DNA from: Bacteroidota bacterium
GTDB taxonomy: Bacteria > Bacteroidota > Ignavibacteria > Ignavibacteriales > Melioribacteraceae
Direction: 5' to 3'
NCBI GenBank assembly: GCA_018829545.1
Contig: JAHJTX010000256.1
Span: forward strand, 1-38,429
DNA: 38,429 nt
Shown here: one piece after another, positions 9,183-16,600 of the stretch
How positions within the stretch are numbered: position 1 is the stretch's first letter
Layout: each line of letters starts with the position of its first letter
Program-made: the position numbers and the translations under genes
Notes under the pieces: model-generated
The model's input: the letters and a program-made list of their open reading frames with translations, nothing else
Database searches by the model: none
Told to the model about the DNA's origin: nothing

Positions 9183-10594
9183 CACGCACCAAAATATTAG
9201 CAACGCTCGGTCCGGCTTCCAGCAGCGAAAAGGATCTTGAAAAACTTTTAGACGCCGGGATTGACGGTATCCGGCTAAATTTTTCGCACGGCACTTATCC
9301 TGAATTCGATGAAATATTCGAAACGATAAATCGAGTCTGCGAAAAGAAAAAACTTCCAATCGCAATTCTTGTTGATTTACAAGGACCCAAAATTAGAGTA
9401 GGCGAACTCGCATCGGCAACAGTTTTGTTGAAAGCGGGGAAGGATATTGAAATTTCCGCCGGAAAAATTTTGGGAAATGAAAACATTATTTCAACATCGT
9501 ACAAACCTCTAACAAGAGATGCTGTTATTGGAGACAAAATATTAATTGACGATGGACTGATAGAATTAAAAGTAATTGAGAAAAAGAAAAATTCATTGAA
9601 TTGCAGGATAATGGAGGGCGGAATTCTGAAACCGAAAAAAGGAATGAACCTTCCCGGGATGAAACTTTCGACTCAAGCTGTTACAAAAAAGGATTTTGAA
9701 AATCTTGAATTTGCCCTAAAACATAGAGTGGACTATATAGCCTTGTCTTTCGTTAGAGATTCAAAAGATATTTCTAAACTGAAGAAATGGCTTGCGGCAA
9801 AGGGAAAAAAGATACCCGTTATTGCCAAAATTGAAAAGCCGGAAGCTGTGCATAATTTTGAATCAATCTTGAAAGAAGCTGATGGAATTATGGTTGCGCG
9901 CGGCGATCTGGGTGTTGAAATGATGCCGTATGAAGTTCCCATGATTCAAAAGAAAATTATTCGTGAGTGTAGAAATAAAGGCAAACTCGTAATCACGGCA
10001 ACTCAGATGCTTGAATCAATGATAAACAATCCGGTGCCGACGCGAGCTGAAGCATCGGACGTTGCAAATGCTGTGCTTGATGGAACTGATGTTGTTATGC
10101 TAAGCGCGGAAACTTCGGTGGGGAAGTATCCTTCGCAGACAGTAAAGATGATGGACAACATTTTGCGGGTAACGGAAATTCACGAGGAGCTGCATACTCC
10201 GTTCGATTATAAATTTCCCAAAGATCAAGCTGAAAATCTATTCGATGCTGCGGGAAAATCCGTATACCACACATCCGAGCAGGTTAAAGCCGATGCGATA
10301 GTTGTATTCACGCGCTATGGAAGAAAGGCAAAAGTAATTTCAAAGTTTCGTCCCAAAGCGCCGATATACGTCTTCTGCGACAGGTTCGAAACAATGAACT
10401 GGTTGAATCTTTATTGGGGAATTGAATCTTTTTTCCTTGCAGATATCGCTAAGGAAAATAAGGCTATTAAAAAGGCGACAACCATATTAAAAGAAAAAAA
10501 GCTAATCAAAAAAGGAAATATAATTTTGTTCACCGCCGGCGCACCGATTACAGATAAAGAAAGAAAAAGTTGGATGAGGTATGTGGTAGTTTGA
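9179..10594 (+). CDS. pyk: Pyruvate kinase
   Basis: A 471-residue enzyme converting phosphoenolpyruvate and ADP to pyruvate and ATP, the last step of glycolysis. Signature segments are all present: TRTKILATLGPASS at the N-terminus, RLNFSHG, ILVDLQGPKIRVG, the active-site signature PVIAKIEKPEAV followed by IMVARGDLGVEM, and ATQMLESMI with PTRAEASDVANAVLDG. The start is TTG at 9179, overlapping the tga of the upstream protease gene as TTGA, with AAGGATGGAAGAAG as ribosome binding site; no better start exists because the TRTKI segment begins right after it. The length fits the single-chain bacterial type without the extra PEP-utiliser domain. Confidence 0.97.
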   Translation: MTRTKILATLGPASSSEKDLEKLLDAGIDGIRLNFSHGTYPEFDEIFETINRVCEKKKLPIAILVDLQGPKIRVGELASATVLLKAGKDIEISAGKILGNENIISTSYKPLTRDAVIGDKILIDDGLIELKVIEKKKNSLNCRIMEGGILKPKKGMNLPGMKLSTQAVTKKDFENLEFALKHRVDYIALSFVRDSKDISKLKKWLAAKGKKIPVIAKIEKPEAVHNFESILKEADGIMVARGDLGVEMMPYEVPMIQKKIIRECRNKGKLVITATQMLESMINNPVPTRAEASDVANAVLDGTDVVMLSAETSVGKYPSQTVKMMDNILRVTEIHEELHTPFDYKFPKDQAENLFDAAGKSVYHTSEQVKADAIVVFTRYGRKAKVISKFRPKAPIYVFCDRFETMNWLNLYWGIESFFLADIAKENKAIKKATTILKEKKLIKKGNIILFTAGAPITDKERKSWMRYVVV

Positions 10595-10632
10595 GTAGGA
10601 TTATAATATTAATAAGAGCTAAGGCACAATCG

Positions 10633-10651
10633 GATTATGGTGTGCATAATC
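10633..10651. other. Hairpin between convergent pyk and the methyltransferase gene
   Basis: GATTATG at 10633-10639 pairs with CATAATC at 10645-10651 around a five-base loop. It sits in the 72-base gap between two convergent genes and may act as a weak bidirectional terminator. Neither side has a proper T run, so the role is uncertain. Confidence 0.35.
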
Positions 10652-10666
10652 GCTGTACTAATTTTA

Positions 10667-11728
10667 TTAATTTTCGCCATCATCCAAATCAAAAAGTGTT
10701 TTTGATTTCTGAAAATTATTAAGATTGATTTTTTTGCCCGAATTGATAGAATTATAAATTTCTGTCAACTTATTTGTACTAAAATTACTATCAATAAATC
10801 TCAGGGACGATGCGCTTACATAATCAATTCGATTTTCAATACTAATCCAATTTCTATTCAGTTTTTCAGCAACAAATCCAGTGGTATTTGAACCTGCAAA
10901 AATATCGACCACAAGATCATTGGGATGGGTTAACATTTTTATGAAAAAAGCAGGTAATTTTTCAGGAAAGCGGGCAGGATGTCCTTTAACTCCGATTTCT
11001 TTACAGCGGCGTAAATAAAGGCTATTTGATTCGGAATTGGGAATTTGTAAAAGATTTGATGGTATTGCCCCTCCATTATCATTCCCAAAATTGGAGCCGA
11101 TGTTGTGTCCAGAAGGTCTTTCTTTTGGAGTATAATATTTGGCTGGGTCTTCAATCAATTTCTTCATTCGTTCGCTGTATGGAACGAGCACATTTCTAAT
11201 ATCAGATTTTGGATACTCTGATTTTGATAACCACCAGATAGTATTAACAGAGTCCTTCACTCTGATTTTTCTTTTGTTGACCCACTCAATAGGACTGGGA
11301 AGTTTTGAAGGATTGTACCAAAAAAATTCTTCGGCAAGGTGAAACCCAATATCGTCGCATAAATGTATTAGAAGTCGAAAATTATATAAGCTTCGAATTG
11401 GGATGCCTTTTTTGTATGCACCACCTAGGTCAATTACCAAACTACCATCATCGGTAAGTTTACGATTTATAATTTTTGCAAATTCCAATAACCATGCTAT
11501 ATACTGATCCTGCTCTTTATTGCCGTATTCTTTCTTTCTTTGTAATGCAAATGGAGGGCTGGTAATTACGAGATTTATACTTTGATCTGGGAACCTAGAT
11601 AGAACTGTTAAAGAATCATTGCAAATAGCCAGGCCCAGCCTAGTTCGATAACTATAACCGTTCTCAAAAAGGATTCTATTTATATTTCCAATGTTACTCA
11701 TAGTCTGTAGACTCATAGTATGCAACAT
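10667..11728 (-). CDS. PvuII-type DNA cytosine-N4 methyltransferase
   Basis: A beta-class DNA methyltransferase of the PvuII (CAGCTG) type. The catalytic motif IV is TSPPFAL, as in m4C enzymes, and it is followed by QRKKEYGN, characteristic of M.PvuII. Motif I is VDIFAGSNTTGFVAE near the C-terminus, the beta-class order. Long blocks resemble M.PvuII from memory (NPSKLPSPIEWVN, RKIRVKDSVN, RMKKLIEDPAKYYTPK, RPSGHNIGSNF, GHPARFPEKLP). It would protect CAGCTG sites by methylating the inner C. The start is uncertain: ATG at 11728, 11716 or 11701 are all possible, and two of these lie in the C-box. A TTG at 11767 would overlap the controller gene and is unlikely. Divergent from the controller and endonuclease genes, the PvuII layout. 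No frameshift is seen, so methylation is probably active. Confidence 0.93.
   Translation of the reverse strand: MLHTMSLQTMSNIGNINRILFENGYSYRTRLGLAICNDSLTVLSRFPDQSINLVITSPPFALQRKKEYGNKEQDQYIAWLLEFAKIINRKLTDDGSLVIDLGGAYKKGIPIRSLYNFRLLIHLCDDIGFHLAEEFFWYNPSKLPSPIEWVNKRKIRVKDSVNTIWWLSKSEYPKSDIRNVLVPYSERMKKLIEDPAKYYTPKERPSGHNIGSNFGNDNGGAIPSNLLQIPNSESNSLYLRRCKEIGVKGHPARFPEKLPAFFIKMLTHPNDLVVDIFAGSNTTGFVAEKLNRNWISIENRIDYVSASSLRFIDSNFSTNKLTEIYNSINSGKKINLNNFQKSKTLFDLDDGEN
11693..11720. promoter_or_regulatory. C-box operator of the PvuII-type controller protein
   Basis: Two near-identical symmetric sites, ACTCATAGT at 11696-11704 and GACTCATAGT at 11710-11719, are spaced exactly as O_L and O_R of known C-protein operators (compare the ACTTATAGT-type sites of the Esp1396I and PvuII groups, from memory). 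The centre between them, AGTC-TGTA-GACT, is itself symmetric. In these systems one controller dimer on O_L activates the C and R genes, and a second on O_R shuts them down. A likely -10, CATAAT, lies at 11726-11731, just before the controller ATG at 11743. Confidence 0.82.
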
Positions 11729-11742
11729 AATACATTTATGGT
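11726..11742 (+). promoter_or_regulatory. Probable -10 element and leaderless start of the controller-endonuclease transcript
   Basis: CATAAT at 11726-11731 is one base from the TATAAT consensus and lies 6 bases past the C-box. A start site 6-8 bases further on would fall at about 11738, only a few bases ahead of the controller ATG at 11743. No ribosome binding site precedes that ATG. Both facts suggest a leaderless or near-leaderless message, as known for several C genes. Confidence 0.5.
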
Positions 11743-11964
11743 ATGAAAAATACAAATAAAAAATCAAGAATCATATTAGCTGTCAATATGAGAAAATTCA
11801 GACAAAAGTTGGGCTTATCTCAGGAAGAACTAGCTTATAATTCCGGATTGCATAGAACTTATATCAGCTCGGTTGAAAGAGCAGAACGGAATATTTCGAT
11901 AGATGCCCTTGAGAAAATAGCGACCGCATTTAGTATCTCGTTGAATCAATTACTGGAGGAATAA
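11743..11964 (+). CDS. Controller (C) protein of the PvuII-type system, HTH_XRE
   Basis: A 73-residue protein made of a single XRE/lambda-repressor-type helix-turn-helix domain. The helix pair is visible in [26 protein letters not shown] (split: [11 protein letters not shown] and [15 protein letters not shown]), the arrangement typical of restriction-modification C proteins, with the Arg-Thr-Tyr recognition helix and the [13 protein letters not shown] dimerisation helix. It binds the C-box at 11693-11720 and times endonuclease expression after the methyltransferase has acted. Its end contains the ribosome binding site GGAGGA (11955-11960) of the next gene, one base after its stop, so the two are co-expressed. 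Confidence 0.93.
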   Translation: MKNTNKKSRIILAVNMRKFRQKLGLSQEELAYNSGLHRTYISSVERAERNISIDALEKIATAFSISLNQLLEE

Positions 11965-11965
11965 T

Positions 11966-12226
11966 ATGAAACCCACAAAAGATATTAGAAAATTAAAAAA
12001 ATTATTTCCAAACATTCTTGAATATCAAAAACTAGCCGATAAGCACGGAATTAATGATATTTTCCAGGATAACGGGGGTAAACTTTTACAAGTACTTTTA
12101 ATTACTGGACTCAAGGTCATTCCCGGGCGAGAAGGTAATGATGCCAAAGACGAGAGCGGAAAAGAATTTGAATTAAAATCAGTCAATATAAAACTCACAA
12201 AAAGTTTTTCTACACAAATCATATGA
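11966..12226 (+). CDS. PvuII-type restriction endonuclease, N-terminal (catalytic) part, frameshifted
   Basis: This ORF aligns to residues 1-85 or so of R.PvuII (157 residues, recalled sequence), including [20 protein letters not shown] (dimer and minor-groove region) and the catalytic PD-ExK-type triad: Asp59 in GREGND, Glu69 and Lys71 in FELKSVNI, equivalent to D58, E68 and K70. After SFST the frame reads QII and stops at TGA (12224-12226), where R.PvuII continues HHHMNP. The continuation lies in the next ORF, one frame back. The best explanation is a one-base deletion around 12214-12219 (a CAAAAT to CAAAT change fits best). The stop overlaps the next ATG as ATGA, so both halves could still be made. 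It may be a pseudogene, a functional split enzyme, or an assembly error. Confidence 0.88.
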   Translation: MKPTKDIRKLKKLFPNILEYQKLADKHGINDIFQDNGGKLLQVLLITGLKVIPGREGNDAKDESGKEFELKSVNIKLTKSFSTQII

Positions 12227-12465
12227 ATTCAACTATTATTAAAAAATATAGAAAGGTCGACTGGATTTTTGCAGTGTACGAAGGGATTGAATTAAAAAGA
12301 ATATATCGGCTAACTCCGTTGCTACTTAAACCATATTACGATAAGTGGGAAAAGAAATGGAAGGATGATGGGGATAAAGATATTAACAATCCCAAAATAC
12401 CTGTAAAATTTGTGGAAATGAAAGGGACATTAATTTATAACCACGAAAACGATCGCTTATTTTAG
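12223..12465 (+). CDS. PvuII-type restriction endonuclease, C-terminal (recognition) part
   Basis: An 80-residue ORF that starts at the ATG corresponding to Met86 of R.PvuII and runs to its natural end. It matches [32 protein letters not shown] and [12 protein letters not shown] of the C-terminal half, including the Asn pair (equivalent to N140/N141) that reads the CAGCTG site. The C-terminus is about 8 residues longer than R.PvuII (NHENDRLF). It has no own ribosome binding site, but its ATG overlaps the TGA of the upstream half, so re-initiation is possible. The preceding codons in its frame, AAT CAT, would restore an N-H-M-N link like the H-H-M-N of R.PvuII. Confidence 0.85.
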   Translation: MNSTIIKKYRKVDWIFAVYEGIELKRIYRLTPLLLKPYYDKWEKKWKDDGDKDINNPKIPVKFVEMKGTLIYNHENDRLF

Positions 12466-12585
12466 AGTCAGTTGAAAATTATTAGCGGATAGTTGCAACT
12501 GTTTTTGTTGAGTACTTAATTTTCCTCTTTTATGGGAGCATCTACCAGAGACTTAAATGAATTTAATTAATATCCAAAGTTTAGA

Positions 12586-13647
12586 ATGATTCTAAGGAAA
12601 ATCGCAAAATGGTGGGAGGAGGATAAAAACGGAAAAATTCTCTGCACACTCTGTCCGCGCTATTGTACAATAGGTGAAGGTCAGAAAGGATTTTGTTACA
12701 TACGGGAAAATAATGACGGCGTTCTTTATTCTACCGGATACGGAAGACCAACGGGATTTGCGATTGATCCAATAGAAAAGAAACCATTGAACCACTTTCT
12801 GCCGGGCAGTAAAATTCTAAGTTTTGGAACAGCGGGCTGCAATCTTGGATGCAAATTTTGCCAGAACTGGACAACAACAAAAGCTAAATCTGATAATCAA
12901 AAATCTCTTATCTACTCGCCGGAATCAGTTGTAAAACTCGCGCAAGATTATAACGTTCCTTCCATCGCATACACTTATAACGATCCAACAATATTTGGCG
13001 AATACGTGATTGATATTTCTAAACTTGCGCGGGAAGTTTCAATTAAGTCTGTGATGGTTACGGCAGGTTACATTGATAAAAATGCGCGTAAAGATGTTTA
13101 TAAATACATCGACGCTGCCAATGTTGACTTAAAGGCATTCAATGAAGAATTTTATAAAAAGCTAACGTATTCAAATCTTAATGACGTTTTAGAAACTTTG
13201 TACTGGATAAAACATGAAACGGATATCTGGCTGGAAATAACTACACTTCTTATTCCCGGAGAAAATGATTCCGAGAACGAGATAAAAAAAATGTGTCTCT
13301 GGATTTTAGAAAATCTTGGAGTAAATGTTCCTCTGCATTTTACAGCGTTTCATCCGGATTTTAAACTGAGGGACAAAGAGCGGACTCCATTATCAACATT
13401 AACAATGGCTAGAAATATCGCGTTAGCCGAGGGACTAAATTATTGTTACACAGGTAACGTTTATAACAAAGAAGGAGAAACTACTTACTGTCCCAACTGT
13501 AAAGTAACATTGATTGAAAGGAATTGGCATTCTGTAACACAAAATCTTGTAAAAAATGGCAAATGCTATAAATGCGGATTTGAGATTGCGGGAAGATTTA
13601 ATAATTCACAAAATTTCATGTTACAAAACCGCGGAGGCTTAAGCTAA
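12586..13647 (+). CDS. amrS: AmmeMemoRadiSam system radical SAM enzyme AmrS
   Basis: A 353-residue radical SAM protein of the AmrS (pyruvate-formate-lyase-activating-like) family. The [4Fe-4S] ligands are Cys85, Cys89 and Cys92 in CNLGCKFC, followed by QNW as typical of this family. An N-terminal cysteine group (CTLCPRYC) precedes the core, and a C-terminal zinc-ribbon-like pair (YCPNC, CYKCG) follows it. The family partners AmmA and Memo (AmmB), usually fused or adjacent, are not in this window. The substrate of the AmmeMemoRadiSam system is not known to me. ATG at 12586 is the first start after the restriction-modification island and is preceded by a 120-base gap without an obvious terminator. 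Confidence 0.9.
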   Translation: MILRKIAKWWEEDKNGKILCTLCPRYCTIGEGQKGFCYIRENNDGVLYSTGYGRPTGFAIDPIEKKPLNHFLPGSKILSFGTAGCNLGCKFCQNWTTTKAKSDNQKSLIYSPESVVKLAQDYNVPSIAYTYNDPTIFGEYVIDISKLAREVSIKSVMVTAGYIDKNARKDVYKYIDAANVDLKAFNEEFYKKLTYSNLNDVLETLYWIKHETDIWLEITTLLIPGENDSENEIKKMCLWILENLGVNVPLHFTAFHPDFKLRDKERTPLSTLTMARNIALAEGLNYCYTGNVYNKEGETTYCPNCKVTLIERNWHSVTQNLVKNGKCYKCGFEIAGRFNNSQNFMLQNRGGLS

Positions 13648-13695
13648 AACCTTCGAGGTTTTAGAATCGAACAGAGGCTTAAACCTCGAAGGTTT
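13646..13695. repeat. Two palindrome-family copies between amrS and the 97-residue ORF
   Basis: AAAACCTTCGAGGTTTT at 13646-13662 overlaps the stop of amrS, and AAACCTCGAAGGTTT lies at 13681-13695. Both belong to the family seen around aqpZ. A matching pair lies on the other side of the small ORF at 13747. Confidence 0.75.
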
Positions 13696-13746
13696 CTAGG
13701 AGATATCAGATATTATCTCATCCTTTTTAACTCTTACGCTAAATCC

Positions 13747-14040
13747 ATGAATAAAAAAATTCTAAGAAGCGGAACACTATTCAAGGTCAAAATTAAAAGT
13801 AAACATATTGCCGATCCGAATTATTTTATTTGGGTGATAAAATATATTCTTGAGAATCATGTAAAAGCAAATTTTGTTCAAAAAATAACTGATTTGGAAT
13901 TTTCAAACGCAAGTGATTTGCTTAGTTTACGAAAAGGGACATTAACCAATTCAAGAGAAGTCCGCTCATTTTTTCAATCGGAAATCCAAATGCCGGAATT
14001 TTTGGTGGATACGAAGATTAAAGTAAATTATGAATTTTGA
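13747..14040 (+). CDS. Hypothetical protein, 97 residues
   Basis: I do not recognise this protein. It is soluble, with a basic N-terminal strand (ILRSGTLFKVKIKSK), a central helix (YFIWVIKYILENHV), and a C-terminal strand (DTKIKVNYEF); no signal peptide or membrane segment is seen. Composition and the clean open frame favour a real gene. No ribosome binding site is clear before the ATG. It is bracketed by two copies of the AACCTTCGAGGTT palindrome family upstream and two downstream, the same arrangement as for aqpZ, so it may be a mobile or recently inserted gene. Confidence 0.55.
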   Translation: MNKKILRSGTLFKVKIKSKHIADPNYFIWVIKYILENHVKANFVQKITDLEFSNASDLLSLRKGTLTNSREVRSFFQSEIQMPEFLVDTKIKVNYEF

Positions 14041-14054
14041 GGTGAGCAATTATT

Positions 14055-14087
14055 AAAACCTTCGAGGTTTTAGAAACCTCGAAGGTT
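14055..14087. repeat. Two palindrome-family copies downstream of ahcY
   Basis: AAAACCTTCGAGGTTTT at 14055-14071 and AAACCTCGAAGGTT at 14074-14087 lie two bases apart, between the convergent ends of the 97-residue ORF and ahcY. Together they form an extended double hairpin, which could act at the 3' end of either message. Confidence 0.75.
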
Positions 14088-14103
14088 GATTTTTCTGCAA
14101 AAA

Positions 14104-15429
14104 TTAATATCTATAATATTCCGGTTTATAAGGACCATCAACGGGAACGCCAATATATTTTGCCTGCTCTGGAGTCAACTCTTCAAGTTCAACGCCAATT
14201 TTCTCTAGATGTAGTCTTGCAACTTTTTCATCTAAATGTTTGGGCAGAGTATAAACTATGTTCTCATATTTACCGGCGTTTGTCCATAGTTCAATTTGTG
14301 CAAGTGTCTGATTGCTAAATGAGTTTGACATAACAAAAGATGGATGCCCTGTAGCGCATCCGAGATTTACTAATCTACCTTCAGCAAGAATTATTAAGTC
14401 CTTTCCATCGATAGTATATTTATCAACCTGAGGTTTGATAACGTCTTTAGTCTGTCCGTAATATTTATTCAGCCATGCCATATCAATTTCATTATCAAAG
14501 TGACCGATGTTGCACACAACCGCTTTGTCTTTCATTAATTTGAAAGCTGCCGCATTCACGATATCTTTGTTGCCTGTTGCAGTAACAATAATATCAGCTT
14601 CGGGAACTGCTTTTAAGAATTTTTTCACTTCAAATCCTTCCATTGCCGCCTGCAGTGCGCAGATTGGATCAATTTCAGTAACTATCACACGAACGCCTGC
14701 GCTTCTAAGCGATTGCGCGGAACCTTTTCCAACGTCGCCATAACCGGCAACAACGGCAACTTTACCCGCCATCATTAAATCAGTAGCTCTACGAATTCCG
14801 TCAACTAAGGATTCTCGGCAGCCGTATTTATTATCGAATTTGGATTTTGTTACGGAGTCATTTACATTAAACGCCGGGACAGGAAGCGTGCCTTCCTTAA
14901 CTCTATCGTAGAGACGGTGAACGCCGGTTGTAGTTTCCTCTGAGATTCCTTTTATGTCTGCAACCAATTCCGGATATCTATCTAAAACCATATTTGTTAG
15001 ATCGCCGCCGTCGTCCAAAATCATATTAAGAGGTTTTCTTTCTTTGCCGAAGAATAACGTTTGCTCAATGCACCAGTCAAATTCTTCTTCGTTCATTCCT
15101 TTCCACGCGTAAACAGGAATTCCCGCAGCAGCAATTGCTGAAGCTGCATGATCCTGTGTAGAAAAAATATTGCACGATGACCACGTAACTTCCGCGCCCA
15201 ACTCAATGAGCGTTTCAATCAATACCGCCGTTTGAATCGTCATGTGAAGGCATCCGGCAATTCTAGCGCCCTTAAGCGGTTTACTATTCTTAAATTCCTC
15301 TCTTATTGCCATAAGCCCCGGCATTTCTGCTTCAGCGAGACCAATTTCTTTTCGTCCCCATTCTGCAAGAGAAATATCTTTTACTTTATATGGAACATAT
15401 TCTACTTTTTTTTCAACTACTTCACTCAT
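14104..15429 (-). CDS. ahcY: S-adenosylhomocysteine hydrolase
   Basis: A 441-residue enzyme that splits S-adenosylhomocysteine into adenosine and homocysteine, removing the product inhibitor of methyltransferases. The NAD-binding Rossmann motif is [19 protein letters not shown]. Family blocks [39 protein letters not shown] and [14 protein letters not shown] are all present, and the end is the usual YKPEYYRY. Length fits the standard bacterial form. Ribosome binding site AAGGA lies 6-7 bases before the ATG. It follows metK by 15 bases on the same strand, so synthesis of SAM and recycling of SAH are expressed together. Confidence 0.98.
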   Translation of the reverse strand: MSEVVEKKVEYVPYKVKDISLAEWGRKEIGLAEAEMPGLMAIREEFKNSKPLKGARIAGCLHMTIQTAVLIETLIELGAEVTWSSCNIFSTQDHAASAIAAAGIPVYAWKGMNEEEFDWCIEQTLFFGKERKPLNMILDDGGDLTNMVLDRYPELVADIKGISEETTTGVHRLYDRVKEGTLPVPAFNVNDSVTKSKFDNKYGCRESLVDGIRRATDLMMAGKVAVVAGYGDVGKGSAQSLRSAGVRVIVTEIDPICALQAAMEGFEVKKFLKAVPEADIIVTATGNKDIVNAAAFKLMKDKAVVCNIGHFDNEIDMAWLNKYYGQTKDVIKPQVDKYTIDGKDLIILAEGRLVNLGCATGHPSFVMSNSFSNQTLAQIELWTNAGKYENIVYTLPKHLDEKVARLHLEKIGVELEELTPEQAKYIGVPVDGPYKPEYYRY

Positions 15430-15444
15430 CTTATTTCCTTTTGA

Positions 15445-16581
15445 TTATAAATATTTTTTAAACTTGCTCACCAAATCTAACTGTTCCCAGCTAAATTCCT
15501 TTCTTCCGAAGTGACCGTATGCCGAAGTGGCTTGATAAATCGGTTTGCGTAAATCTAACCGCTTAATTATTCCATTCGGTGTAAGGTCAACTTCCTTTTT
15601 AATCATATCTGCAATTGCTTTGTCGCTGATCTTGCCTGTTCCATTTGTTTTTATAAAAACTGAAACTGGTTCTGCAACACCGATTGCATAAGCCACTTGA
15701 ACTAAACATTCTTTTGCAATTCCGGCAGCAACAACATTTTTTGCAATGTGTCTAGCCGCATAAGTAGCGCTTCTATCAACTTTGGATGGATCTTTGCCGG
15801 AGAAAGCGCCGCCTCCATGAGGAGCCCAACCGCCGTAAGTATCAACAATAATTTTTCTTCCGGTTAAACCGCTGTCTCCATGCGGTCCGCCGATTTCGAA
15901 TCTTCCGGTTGGATTTACAAAGTACTTAGTGTTTTTATCCAAATATTTTTTAGGAACAACTTTATTAACAACGTTTTTTATAACATCGATCTTGATTTTC
16001 TTTTGATTTACATTACCGTCATGCTGTGTTGAAACCACTATTGCATCGACTCTCAAAGGCTTGTTGTTTTCATCATACTCAATTGTTACTTGGGATTTTG
16101 CATCCGGTCTTAAATAAGGCATAAGTTTTGGTTGACGCTTTCTAATATCAGCCAGTTTTTTTACAAGTTTATGAGCGTAAACAATCGGCATTGGCATTAA
16201 TTCGGGAGTTTGATCGCATGCGTAACCGAACATAATTCCTTGATCGCCAGCGCCGCCGTTATCAACACCCATAGCAATATCCGGCGATTGCGCATGAATA
16301 GCGTTAAGCACTCCGCATGATTCAGAGTCAAATTTGTATTCAGCTTTTGTATAGCCTATTTTTTTAATTGTATCCCGCACTACTTTTTCAACATCAACGT
16401 AAGCTTTAGTTGTAACTTCGCCGCCGACCACCACAAGTCCTGTAGTAACAAATGTTTCACAAGCGACTCTTGCGTTTGGATCTTCCGAAAAAATTGCGTC
16501 AAGAACTCCGTCGGAAATTGCATCGCAAACTTTATCCGGATGACCTTCTGAAACAGATTCCGAAGTGAATAGATAAGACAT
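15445..16581 (-). CDS. metK: S-adenosylmethionine synthetase
   Basis: A 378-residue enzyme making SAM from methionine and ATP. Signature motifs: [17 protein letters not shown] at the N-terminus, [13 protein letters not shown] in the middle, and [16 protein letters not shown] in the C-terminal third. Length is slightly below the 384 of E. coli. Ribosome binding site AGAGG precedes the ATG. It lies between an NDP-sugar pyrophosphorylase gene (19-base gap) and ahcY (15-base gap), all minus strand, so the three likely form an operon. I saw no SAM riboswitch upstream. Confidence 0.98.
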   Translation of the reverse strand: MSYLFTSESVSEGHPDKVCDAISDGVLDAIFSEDPNARVACETFVTTGLVVVGGEVTTKAYVDVEKVVRDTIKKIGYTKAEYKFDSESCGVLNAIHAQSPDIAMGVDNGGAGDQGIMFGYACDQTPELMPMPIVYAHKLVKKLADIRKRQPKLMPYLRPDAKSQVTIEYDENNKPLRVDAIVVSTQHDGNVNQKKIKIDVIKNVVNKVVPKKYLDKNTKYFVNPTGRFEIGGPHGDSGLTGRKIIVDTYGGWAPHGGGAFSGKDPSKVDRSATYAARHIAKNVVAAGIAKECLVQVAYAIGVAEPVSVFIKTNGTGKISDKAIADMIKKEVDLTPNGIIKRLDLRKPIYQATSAYGHFGRKEFSWEQLDLVSKFKKYL

Positions 16582-16600
16582 TTATACCTCTGTTATTTTT

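Noticed and set aside
11729-11767. N-terminal extension of the methyltransferase from a TTG at 11767
   Set aside because: It would overlap the controller start by 25 bases, has no ribosome binding site and adds residues not like M.PvuII; an ATG at 11728, 11716 or 11701 is more likely.
12201-12226. Programmed -1 frameshift joining the two endonuclease halves
   Set aside because: No X-XXY-YYZ slippery heptamer is in the right frame; the nearest T run would force a poor A-site re-pairing and would give a worse match to R.PvuII than a simple deletion.
13646-14087. CRISPR array from repeated palindromes
   Set aside because: Repeats are only 14-17 bases, spacing is irregular, they flank a gene, and no cas gene is present.
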